Virus record (IMG/VR): IMGVR_UViG_3300025759_000062 | Location: 1-64,000 of that record | DNA length: 64,000 bases | Origin: a virus | Strand: one strand, 5' to 3' | In this document: piece by piece, positions 40,310 to 49,500 of the stretch | Position numbering within the stretch: position 1 is the stretch's first letter | How the letters are laid out: each line of letters begins with the position of its first letter | The notes under the pieces: model-generated | Told to the model about the DNA's origin: nothing | The model's input: the letters and a program-made list of their open reading frames with translations, nothing else | Database searches by the model: none | Made by a program: the position numbers and the translations under genes

Positions 40310-42415
40310 ATGTTACCAAAGACTGAGTCTAGCACAGTACCGTGCTCAAATATATCATCAAACTGTGTTGTCTGGCAAGGTCCAGATATTCCCTGTATTG
40401 AATTATGTACTGGAGACACTATTAGTGACGTAGTTGCAGCATTAGCTCAGCAATTATGTGACTTAGTTATACCTGAACCTAATCTAGATGGTTTAGATTT
40501 ATTGTGTGTTTTACCACAAGGACAGTCACAACCTGATACAGTTAAAGATATATTTCAACTAATAGTAAACTATATATGTGATGATGAAGGTGAAGGTGAC
40601 TATGAATTACCTACATTAGCTTTACCACAGTGTTTATATTATGATGATCCAACAACTGGTGATCCAGTTACTGCGTTACCATTAGACCAATACGCTTTAT
40701 TATTAGCAAATAAAATTTGTGATATATTACAAGCTATTGATATTATAAATGTAACACTGTCAGATCATGAAACTAGAATTACAATTTTAGAAGATTGCGT
40801 ATTAGATGGAAATGGTAACTGTAATATTGGAGGTGGAGATCCAGATGTTTTTTCAACTTGTATTTTAGAAAATCAAACTGTTGCAGCATCTGTTTTATTA
40901 TTAGCCTTAGAAGAGGCTTTTTGTGATTTACAAGATGCTGTAGGTGCACCACCTCTTGTTAGTGCTGCGGTTAATCAAGCTGGATGTATCACAAGCTCAG
41001 ATCCCATGCTTAGCTCAGCAGGCACTTATGGTGGAGTAGCAGGATGGACAAGTACACCAACAACTTTATCTCATGCTGTAGGAAATGCTTGGATTGTTAT
41101 ATGTGATATGCATCAAGCAATTAAAGATATTCAATTAAATTGTTGTCCTGGAGCTTGTGATGATGTTGTATTTGCATATACAACAACACTTACTACTAAT
41201 GCATCAAATGTTCCAAATGGTATTGATTTTGATTTTTCAGGATCAAGTGTTCCTGCTGGATTTAATGATTGTGGTGGTTCTACTACTATTGTTGTAACAG
41301 ATCAAAATGGTGTAGTTGCTAATCAAACGTTTACTTTTGTAAACTATGCTGGAACTAATAATATTTTAAACTTTAATTTAGCAACAACATCTTTAAACCT
41401 TGCTGATGATTTAGATGTGTCTATTAGTTTCTGTATAACAGATGGCGTAGATCAATGTGATGCAGTAATTACAGATGTAGTTGAATCTTCTGTACCGTGT
41501 CCAACAGATACACAAGTAGAAGGAGTTACGGATGAAGAAGCATTTTTAACATTTACTAATGTATTAGGTACTTCTGCGGTATACACAGCAACCTTAACTG
41601 ACACAACTGATGGTTCAAGTAATAATGTATTTATGGTTACAGGATTGGGTACAAATGCATCAATACATTTAACACCTTTAGATGAAAGTACAGATTATTC
41701 AGTAGTATTAAGCGTTCAAGTAAATGGGGTTACGCAAACTTGTGGAACATTTACATTTACTTCACTAGCTGATTTAGGTATTCCGGTTGGTCAAGGACTA
41801 ACAGCAACTGGAAGTGAAGGTGAGTATTTAATACCTGTTGTAGTTGGAACAGGTGCTGGAACATTTGAAGTACATTTTAATGCTCAGAGTATTCCAGATA
41901 GATTCCAAATATATGCAAGTCCTTCAAGTGATGTTTACGCTAATATGGCTGTAGTTGCTGACTCTTTATATGTAGGTGATGGAGTAAATGCAACAACGCC
42001 TGCTAATGGTGTATATCAAAATTTACCTCAATATACTTATGTAGGTGATGGTACAGGTAATGCTACTGGACCAGGTGAACCAGGTCCAGATTGGAATATA
42101 AGTCAAGGTACAGTTACTTTAACTATATCTGATTCATCAGTTTGTAATCCTACTTCTACTAAAGCGGGTACAGATCCTACAAATGGTGCTGCAAGAAATG
42201 GTGCACCGGGTGCTCAAATTGGTATGATGCCTATATGGTATCAATCACAATTTAATTATGATAATGGTACTTCAAGTAATGGTGGATTACATGTAAATGG
42301 TAATGGGTCTATATCATTTACTAAAGGAGTTACAACAAGTAGTGTTGTATATATAAGAGTAGAAAGTGCTAATGCAGCGACTGGATGGAATATATGGGGT
42401 ACTAACTTTAGTTAA
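40310..42415 (+). CDS. Cys-rich Ig/Fn3-type structural protein, 701 aa
   Basis: The N-terminal 300 residues carry many Cys (CIELCTGDTISDV near 28, FSTCILENQ, CCPGACDD) in a helical frame with the recurring unit GDTISDVVAALAQQLCDL. Residues about 300-470 hold two Ig- or Fn3-like beta domains, and the C-terminus is a Gly-rich beta domain (EPGPDWNISQGTVTLTI). The combination suggests a surface-exposed head- or tail-decorating protein with adhesive Ig-like domains. Ig-like domains on virions can help phages linger near mucus or polysaccharide, but that is general knowledge, not shown here. Confidence 0.7.
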   Translation: MLPKTESSTVPCSNISSNCVVWQGPDIPCIELCTGDTISDVVAALAQQLCDLVIPEPNLDGLDLLCVLPQGQSQPDTVKDIFQLIVNYICDDEGEGDYELPTLALPQCLYYDDPTTGDPVTALPLDQYALLLANKICDILQAIDIINVTLSDHETRITILEDCVLDGNGNCNIGGGDPDVFSTCILENQTVAASVLLLALEEAFCDLQDAVGAPPLVSAAVNQAGCITSSDPMLSSAGTYGGVAGWTSTPTTLSHAVGNAWIVICDMHQAIKDIQLNCCPGACDDVVFAYTTTLTTNASNVPNGIDFDFSGSSVPAGFNDCGGSTTIVVTDQNGVVANQTFTFVNYAGTNNILNFNLATTSLNLADDLDVSISFCITDGVDQCDAVITDVVESSVPCPTDTQVEGVTDEEAFLTFTNVLGTSAVYTATLTDTTDGSSNNVFMVTGLGTNASIHLTPLDESTDYSVVLSVQVNGVTQTCGTFTFTSLADLGIPVGQGLTATGSEGEYLIPVVVGTGAGTFEVHFNAQSIPDRFQIYASPSSDVYANMAVVADSLYVGDGVNATTPANGVYQNLPQYTYVGDGTGNATGPGEPGPDWNISQGTVTLTISDSSVCNPTSTKAGTDPTNGAARNGAPGAQIGMMPIWYQSQFNYDNGTSSNGGLHVNGNGSISFTKGVTTSSVVYIRVESANAATGWNIWGTNFS

Positions 42416-42436
42416 AGAATAAAAAAAAAATAAAAA

Positions 42437-43033
42437 ATGAGTTGTAATAATCAATGTGAAAACTGCAATGGATGTCAAGACTGCAATTGTTCTTGCTCTA
42501 AGATTCCTTGTGGTTGTAAAGATGTAAGCACAACAACTCCATGTGGATATACTTTATGTACTACTGGTGTAGAACGTTGTGATGATGCGGAGTGTGCTGA
42601 ATGTGTAAGCTACTGTGGTACTACATTTCAAATAGAAACTCCACAAGGTACAGTAAAGATTGAATCAGGTGAAAGACTTGATCAAATCATACAAAAACTT
42701 GCTATGTTTTCTGCACTTGGTGTAGGAGCTTGTACAGCAGATAACGTACATCATGGCCCATATAATATTTATGCAGAAGCAATAGACACTGACAAGGTAA
42801 CAATTGTTTGGGGTGGTGTATCATCATTTACTGAAAGCTTTAATGTATACTATGATACTGTAGTAGCACCAACAGGATGGACTCAAGCTAATGTAAATCC
42901 AGTAAATGCAACAGACACTCAATATGAGTTAACTGGTTTAACATCAGGTACAGAATACAAAATAAAAGTTAGTTCTTTATTCTCAGGAAACTATTGTGAT
43001 TCTGTAGAAATATTGATTACAACTTTAACATAA
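42437..43033 (+). CDS. Cys-rich protein with Fn3 domain, 198 aa
   Basis: The first 75 residues have about 15 Cys in a zinc- or disulphide-rich arrangement (MSCNNQCENCNGCQDCNCSC). Residues about 80-105 repeat the unit of the 701-residue protein (IESGERLDQIIQKLA against GDTISDVVAALA). Residues 110-198 form an Fn3 domain (VTIVWGGVSSFTESFNVYY; ELTGLTSGTEYKIKVSS). Probably the smaller partner of the preceding protein. Followed by a structured 3' UTR and terminator. Confidence 0.75.
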   Translation: MSCNNQCENCNGCQDCNCSCSKIPCGCKDVSTTTPCGYTLCTTGVERCDDAECAECVSYCGTTFQIETPQGTVKIESGERLDQIIQKLAMFSALGVGACTADNVHHGPYNIYAEAIDTDKVTIVWGGVSSFTESFNVYYDTVVAPTGWTQANVNPVNATDTQYELTGLTSGTEYKIKVSSLFSGNYCDSVEILITTLT

Positions 43034-43036
43034 TAT

Positions 43037-43072
43037 CAACAAGAAGTAGTGGTTTGTTGGTTTTCTACTACT
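43037..43072 (+). other. possible 3' UTR pseudoknot
   Basis: CAACAA (43037-43042) can pair with TTGTTG (43054-43059) and AGTAGT (43045-43050) with ACTACT (43067-43072), an interleaved order. It lies just after the stop codon and before the terminator. Confidence 0.3.
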
Positions 43073-43081
43073 AACGTTGGA

Positions 43082-43110
43082 GAGGGTCCCTACGGGGACC
43101 TTCTTTTTTA
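43082..43110 (+). terminator. terminator with TACG tetraloop
   Basis: GAGGGTCCC (43082-43090), loop TACG, GGGACCTTC (43095-43103) with one G-U, followed by a T-run. The UNCG-type loop makes this very stable. Confidence 0.93.
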
Positions 43111-43154
43111 TTAGATTTTTTTTATTAAATTTGGAAAACCTTTAATTATTTATT

Positions 43155-44375
43155 ATGGATAAACTCAAGAAAAAAGTTATAGAGAGTTTAAAATGGAAAA
43201 AGCATCCTTCTATCAGTAGTGCCAGAATAGGGATTAGTGAAGAAGATTATGTAAAATTAAAAAAAGAAGTCTTACAAGAAAGAAAGACTGATAGAAAAAA
43301 ACGTAGATTTTTTAGCAATGCATCTAAGAATGCAGAAATAGCAGAAGCTATTGACCTTGATAAGGGAGAAGGAAAGATTTCAGGAACATTTGATCATGAA
43401 CCTAAATCAGCTGAAGAAATAATCCAATTACTTAAAATTGATACAGATAGATGGAGATTATCTCAATACTGGAATAAACAGATGGGAGATCACTGGAGAG
43501 TATCAGCTTTAGTTTCTCAGATCAAGAATCCAGAAGAACAATTATTTAAAGATCTTTTAGAAAATTGGGAACCTAAAACTTATAAGATTCCAACAGCAAA
43601 AATTAAAAGAGGAGATAGGGAAATTGTATGTGGTGTTATGTCACTTCAAGATATACACTTTGGTAAAGAAGGTAATGACACCATTGACAAAGACTTTGAA
43701 GATACTGTAAAGAATCTGATGCAAAGAGCTGCAACATCACACTATATAGAAAAGATGTATTTTGTTATAGGAGGTGATTTAATTAACATGGATACCTTTG
43801 AAGGTACAACTACTAGCGGAACTGGTTTAGACAATTGTATGACAGCTACAGAAGCTTATGTACAAGCTTTTGATGCCATGCATTGGGCTGTTAACTATAT
43901 CAAGGCATTCTGTAAAGATTTAGTTATTGTATACGTACCTGGTAATCATGATAGATTATCATCTTTTCATCTGGTTCATGCTTTATCTAAGTCAATAAAA
44001 TCTAATGAGATTACATGGGATATAAACTATGAAGAAAGAAAAGTTCATGTATACGGTAATAACTTTAATGCTTTTGAGCATGGAGATAAACGTAGTAAGA
44101 ACAATCCTTTAATATATGCCAGTGAGTATCCTAAGCAATGGGGTTCTACTATTAATAGAACTTTGTTTAAGGGTCATATACATACTGACAGAAGAGTTGA
44201 GTATATGACATCTAATGAAACAGCAGGTTTTATAGAAAAGACATTACCAAGTCTAGGTAAGACAGATTATTATCACTATTCAAATAAATATGTTTGTAAT
44301 AGAAGATCTGGTAAACTAGAATTACAACATCCAATAATGGGTAATATTTGTGAATTAACCTATCAAGCACTTTAA
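43155..44375 (+). CDS. calcineurin-like metallophosphoesterase, 406 aa
   Basis: All family motifs are present in order: DIH (residues 166-168), GGDLIN (near 209), GNHDR (near 261), FEHGD (near 308) and KGHIHTD (near 338), the metal ligands of SbcD/Mre11-type and related phosphoesterases. The N-terminal 150 residues are a helical, basic extension outside the domain. It is expected to cleave phosphomono- or diesters, perhaps DNA, RNA or a nucleotide signal. It sits in the structural arm between terminators, as an independently terminated unit, so it may act late or be packaged. Confidence 0.9.
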   Translation: MDKLKKKVIESLKWKKHPSISSARIGISEEDYVKLKKEVLQERKTDRKKRRFFSNASKNAEIAEAIDLDKGEGKISGTFDHEPKSAEEIIQLLKIDTDRWRLSQYWNKQMGDHWRVSALVSQIKNPEEQLFKDLLENWEPKTYKIPTAKIKRGDREIVCGVMSLQDIHFGKEGNDTIDKDFEDTVKNLMQRAATSHYIEKMYFVIGGDLINMDTFEGTTTSGTGLDNCMTATEAYVQAFDAMHWAVNYIKAFCKDLVIVYVPGNHDRLSSFHLVHALSKSIKSNEITWDINYEERKVHVYGNNFNAFEHGDKRSKNNPLIYASEYPKQWGSTINRTLFKGHIHTDRRVEYMTSNETAGFIEKTLPSLGKTDYYHYSNKYVCNRRSGKLELQHPIMGNICELTYQAL

Positions 44376-44377
44376 AG

Positions 44378-44413
44378 AACAGACTTTAAACTTTTATAAG
44401 TGCTGTTTTTTTT
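44378..44413 (+). terminator. terminator after metallophosphoesterase
   Basis: AACAGACTT pairs with AAGTGCTGTT around an AT-rich loop with one bulged G, followed by eight T. The stem ends at 44407. Confidence 0.8.
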
Positions 44414-44430
44414 GTAAATTAATAATGTAA
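44411..44430 (+). promoter_or_regulatory. late promoter-like box
   Basis: TTTGTAAATTAATAATGTAA matches the box at 56253-56272 at 18 of 20 bases. The ATG at 44434 lies only 4 bases beyond, as at 56274 (2 bases). If it is a promoter the transcript would be leaderless or nearly so. Confidence 0.45.
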
Positions 44431-44433
44431 ACT

Positions 44434-45000
44434 ATGATTAGTAATTTCAAAAAGCCTAATCTAAATGCTCCTAGATATAGGAGAAAAACATTAGGCCTAC
44501 TGAATAAAGAAACATTTAAGGAATTTAAAGACAAGAGACCACTATACTCTAATATAGATGATAAGAAACTAAAAGAGATTATAAAACTATATAACAGAGC
44601 ATTATGGGAAGGAGTCATAAAACATAGAGACGGTGTAGAGTTACCAGACTCATTAGGTTATTTGTTTATAGGAACATGCCCTCCAGCAAAGAATGTAAAC
44701 ATAGATTATTCAAAGTCTAATGAATATGGTAAAGTGCTAAGAAATAAGAACTGGGATACGGATGGCAATATAGGTAAGATTTTTTATACAAACTGGTCAA
44801 CAAAGTATAGATTTAAGAATAGAGAACTTTGGTCATTTGTTGCCTGTAGAGATTTTAAAAGAAGCGTTGCCAAAGAATATCCTCAGAACTGGACAAAATA
44901 TATAAAGATGCAAAACAAGATGAAAGTTTCACATCTATATGATCCTAACTTAGAAGACACTAACAAAACACTAAAGGACTATGATGAATTTGAAACATAA
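44434..45000 (+). CDS. conserved crAss-like tail-region protein, 188 aa
   Basis: Basic protein with an N-terminal segment (NFKKPNLNAPRYRRKT), a helix near residues 45-65 (LKEIIKLYNRALWEGVI), then GVELPDSLGYLFIG near 75. Conserved in position before the tail ring proteins as far as I recall for this phage group, but of unknown function. Probably a tail or neck component or assembly factor. Confidence 0.65.
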   Translation: MISNFKKPNLNAPRYRRKTLGLLNKETFKEFKDKRPLYSNIDDKKLKEIIKLYNRALWEGVIKHRDGVELPDSLGYLFIGTCPPAKNVNIDYSKSNEYGKVLRNKNWDTDGNIGKIFYTNWSTKYRFKNRELWSFVACRDFKRSVAKEYPQNWTKYIKMQNKMKVSHLYDPNLEDTNKTLKDYDEFET

Positions 45001-45005
45001 ACATC

Positions 45006-45677
45006 ATGACAACTATAGGATCAGTAATATCAAGAATCAGAGGTCAAGTAAAAGCAGAAGTTCAAGATGCTTTTGTAACTGATAGATATATTTATAGCTT
45101 AATTCAAAAGTTTGCACAGCTATTAATTAGAAGACAAGACAGTGCAAATAAGTTAATGAAATTTAATGCTATATGGAAAACCTTACCTTTTATAGAGTTA
45201 ATTGAAGTAGATAAGGTTGAAGCTGAGTGTACAGGGATTCAATCAGGCTGCACAATTAAAAGAACAAAATACAAATTACCTAATATGCTACAAGGCTATT
45301 GGGGTCCTCTTATTAGAACCGTTAGTTCAATTGATGGTTCTAAAGAATTACAAGCAACACATCCGGGTACTTACACATCACTAACTAAGACTACTTCTTT
45401 TAAATATAATAACAAGAAGTATTTTTGGTTTTTAAATGGATACCTATACTTTCCAGATCTTGAATGGGATGCTGTTAAGTTAGAAGGTGTATTTGATGAT
45501 GATATCTCAGACTGGTTGTGTGACTCAGAAGATAAATGTCAACCTAGATATTTACATGAGATAAACATACCAGAAGCTTTGTTTGCTGAAATAGAACAAC
45601 AGGTGTTAGTTACTATGTCTAATGCTATAAGAATTCCACCTGAAGATTCTGATAACAAAATTAATATCCACAGATAA
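45006..45677 (+). CDS. tail ring/adaptor protein, 223 aa
   Basis: N-terminal helical part (IGSVISRIRGQVKAEVQDAF) followed by a beta-rich centre (YKLPNMLQGYWGPLIRTV) and a helical end. Size, composition and position before the stabilisation protein agree with the ring or adaptor proteins (P22 gp4-like) of crAss-like podoviruses. Next gene overlaps by one base. No motif proves it. Confidence 0.65.
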   Translation: MTTIGSVISRIRGQVKAEVQDAFVTDRYIYSLIQKFAQLLIRRQDSANKLMKFNAIWKTLPFIELIEVDKVEAECTGIQSGCTIKRTKYKLPNMLQGYWGPLIRTVSSIDGSKELQATHPGTYTSLTKTTSFKYNNKKYFWFLNGYLYFPDLEWDAVKLEGVFDDDISDWLCDSEDKCQPRYLHEINIPEALFAEIEQQVLVTMSNAIRIPPEDSDNKINIHR

Positions 45678-46558
45678 TGGCAATTTCACATAAATATAGA
45701 ACCTTTGATAGTTTGATGGAGGATGTATCCATTGACTTTTCTAGCTATGCGCTAGATGGTATGATAGATCCTGCACAACTTATTAAAGTAGCAACACGGG
45801 TAAACTATGACCTGGGTCTTAGGATACATAGAACAAAACAAATAGTTTTAGAAGTAGAACATAACAAGGCTAGATTACCTCATGACTTTGCATATTTAAA
45901 CTATGCATTTGTTTGTGGTGATTATACAATTGAACAGAAGATGCCTTCTGGGACACATGTAGAAGATGTAGCTATAGATTATGTACCAGATCCTGGAACT
46001 ACTGGACCTTGTGAAGATCCTAAATGTAATGATGTTTGTGTGCTTACTAACTGTGGAGGTAACGTAGAATACAAACTTGTACAGAAAACAGGTTCATCTG
46101 AATATAGAACATACACTGCTTTTGCTCCTTTGCGTATATCTACCGTAAATGACCAAACTTGTGATTGTCCAAATATTAATGTTAGATCATCTATGATTGG
46201 AGAAATCAAAGATGGTTTTTTAAAAACCAATTTTAAGACAGGTAAAGTATATATAAATTACCAAGGAGCTATGGAAGATAGTGAAGGTAATCTTCTTGTA
46301 TTTGACCACCCTTATTGTAATGAATATTATGAGTATGCTCTAAAACAAAGAATTTTAGAGAACATGATATTTGCTGGTGAGAATGTTGCAAATCAATTAA
46401 GTCTCATTGAACAAAGACTTAGAGCTGCAAGAAATAATGCATTGTCATTTATTAATACACCAGACTTTGAAGAACTAAGAAAGATGTGGGAAGTGAATAG
46501 AAAAGCACAATACCACAACTATTACAATATGTTTAAAAGCGGATCTACATTAAGATAA
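45677..46558 (+). CDS. tail ring/adaptor protein 2, 293 aa
   Basis: 293 residues. Begins MAISHKYRTFDSLMEDVS with alternating helices and beta segments; a Cys-containing insert (CEDPKCNDVCVLTNCGG near 110) may bind metal. C-terminal helix-rich region (LSLIEQRLRAARNNALSF). Together with the previous protein it probably forms successive rings of the short tail. The stop is followed four bases later by the ATG of the stabilisation protein. Confidence 0.6.
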   Translation: MAISHKYRTFDSLMEDVSIDFSSYALDGMIDPAQLIKVATRVNYDLGLRIHRTKQIVLEVEHNKARLPHDFAYLNYAFVCGDYTIEQKMPSGTHVEDVAIDYVPDPGTTGPCEDPKCNDVCVLTNCGGNVEYKLVQKTGSSEYRTYTAFAPLRISTVNDQTCDCPNINVRSSMIGEIKDGFLKTNFKTGKVYINYQGAMEDSEGNLLVFDHPYCNEYYEYALKQRILENMIFAGENVANQLSLIEQRLRAARNNALSFINTPDFEELRKMWEVNRKAQYHNYYNMFKSGSTLR

Positions 46559-46562
46559 TAAG

Positions 46563-49500
46563 ATGGCAAAGAAAAGAAGAACATCAAACAAGGCAAGATC
46601 AACTACACCAAAGACTCAAAATACATCAACTACAGATACTAGAGTTTTTTTAAAAGGTATGGTTAAAGACAGTAGTGCTTCTTTTCAACAAAAAGAAACA
46701 TGGTCTCACGCCCGTAATGCTATTAACAATTCTGTAGATGGTGATCTTGGTGTTATAGGTAATGAACCAGCTAATATAAGTTGTGGTGCAGCTCCATACA
46801 CTATCATAGGAGCTATTCATTTATATGCTGATCAGTGGGTTATTTATTCTACAGATGATGTAAACTCTGAGATTGGTAGATTTGATGATAGCAAATGTGA
46901 GTATACCACTATTGTAAATGATCAGTGTCTACAGTTTAATAGAAAAAATTTAGTAGTAGGTGCAGCCAAAGAAAACTTTGATTGCTCATGGCAAGTATAT
47001 TGGGATGACGGGCATAATCCATCACGTACACTTAATATAGATAATGTCCCGTGGAAACAGATTATTACATCAGGTAATGATCCTTGTGTAATATATGAAG
47101 ATACTAATGAGCTGGATTGTGAGAAAATTAGATTAGCTCCTTTATTAGATACTCCATGCATATCCATGACAAAAGCTGAGAGTGGTGGTCAATTAAGAAA
47201 TGGTTCTTATCAGGCTTTTGTTGCTTACACTGTTAATGAGCAAAGGGTTACAGATTATATTGGTGTATCTAACATTCAGTCTTTGTTTGATCATGCTGGT
47301 ACATCCGGTGGTGTTACAATAAATGTATCAAACTTAGATAAGCAATTTGATTATTTTGAGCTTGTATTATTATCTAATAATCAAGAACAAACTGTAGCAA
47401 AAAGAATAGGTCTATATAGTACAGAGACTTCTTTTATTGAAATTGATTATATAGATCAATCTTTAGTTACTGTTCCTTTATCACAGATACCACTTAGGAC
47501 ACCCGCATATGAAAAGTCAGATGCTATGTTTGTGGTTAATGACTATCTTATTAGAAAAGGTCCAACAGAACAATTTGATTTTAACTATCAACCTTTGGCA
47601 AATAAGATTAAAGCTAAATGGACAGTAGTAGAATATGATAAAGATTATTACTATAAAGGTGGTAATAAAACAGGATTTATGAGAGATGAGCAATATTCTT
47701 TCTTTATCCGTTGGATTTATAATACTGGAGAACGTTCTAGTTCATATCACATTCCAGGAAGAGCACCAAGAGCAAATGGATTTACACAGTTTCTAACCCC
47801 TGTTAATGAAACAGGAAGTGCTGCTGGTAATTTAAATGCATTGTCATCTGATGAAAAGAATTGGCAAGTATATAACACAGCAACAAAAACGCAAACCTTA
47901 AATACACCATTAGCTGATGGAGGTGTCTTAATTGCAAAAGGTGATATGGCTTATTGGGAATCAACAGAAAAGTATTCACCAATTAGACCTGATATCTGGG
48001 GTGATTTATGTGGTCTTCCAATTAGACATCATAAAATGCCATCAGAAGAAACGGTTTTAGAAACTCAATTAACTAGTCCAAATGGTGATAAGATTAGACT
48101 ATTAGGTGTTACGTTTGAAGATATTCAAGCACCTGTAGATAATGATGGTAACCTATTATTAAATATTGTAGGATATGAAATACTAAGAGGATCAAGAGAG
48201 GGTCATAGATCTATTCTTGCTAAAGGTATCTTTAGAAATATGCGTGAATATACAATTCCTGCAGGTGGTCAAAGTCTTGGTAATGATAAAGGTTTATACC
48301 CTAACTATCCTTATAATGATTTAAGATCAGACATCTTTTTTCACACCGGAAAGCCAGATGCTAATGGAGAACCTACTGATGCAAGAACAGATGGAGCTGA
48401 TACATTTGATGACTCACTAACAAACTATCCTCCACTTACAGGATATAAAAAAGATTACTTTACATTTCATTCTCCTGAACTAATGTTTAGAAGACCATTT
48501 ATTAATGCATATGAAACTAGAATATATGGAGAATTAAGTGGAGATGCCAATGGATATTTTATTCCTTCAGAAAATCATCCTAAGAATAAACTTCTTAGAA
48601 ATGGTGCTGCATGGATTGCTGGTCTTATAGGTATAGGTTACGCAATTCAAAGAGTAAAAGGTAAAGAAACTTATGAGCTAGAAGGTTTAAGTAATGGATT
48701 TACTAGCTTAATAAATGATACTTGGGGTATTATAATAGGTGTAGGAAGCGGTGGTGGAGGTTCTGTTCCAGCTACTGGTATAGCTCAGACAGCAGTAGCA
48801 GGTGCAGCAGCAGCTGGAGCAGCTGCAACAGCAAATGGAATTAGTAATGTAGTTGTAAATTTATTACTTGATGATCTTACATCTTTAGGAGCTTTATATA
48901 GTGGTGGAGCATCAGCTAATAGACTAAACTTACAGGCAAGAAATCTTATAAATAATGCAGTTGCTACTGTTCCTGGTGTTAATTCAGGAAAATATACTAC
49001 ACGATATTCTATAGATGACCCAAGTGGGGCTTTACCAAATGTTGTTAATCTTTTTCTTGGTCCCTTAGTTGCAAGAACTAATATAGCAATAGGTGCTCAA
49101 GAGATAATTGATTTATTCTACAATTTAATAAAAGATCCAAGTGATTTTGCTTATAAACATAATTCCCATGGTTTTTATTATGACTTTAAAAAATTACTTT
49201 CTAGTCAGAAATATAGAACTAAAAACAATAACACTAATTATTTAGGATCAAGTTTTCAAGAATTTGGAGATTATAAAGTAAATAATTTATTTAGACCATT
49301 AACAGTTGCTGTTGCAACAGATGATGAACTAGATGAACCAACAACTTTAGATAATTCAAGATACGCCATTGGTGGTGATTCAAATTCAGATTGGGGAGAT
49401 ACTTATCTTGAGATTCCAGGTAGAGAAAGAAAGAAAAGTATATCTGCACTATATGGTGCTTTAAAGTTTGAATTTGAAAATCAATATGGACAGCTTGATG

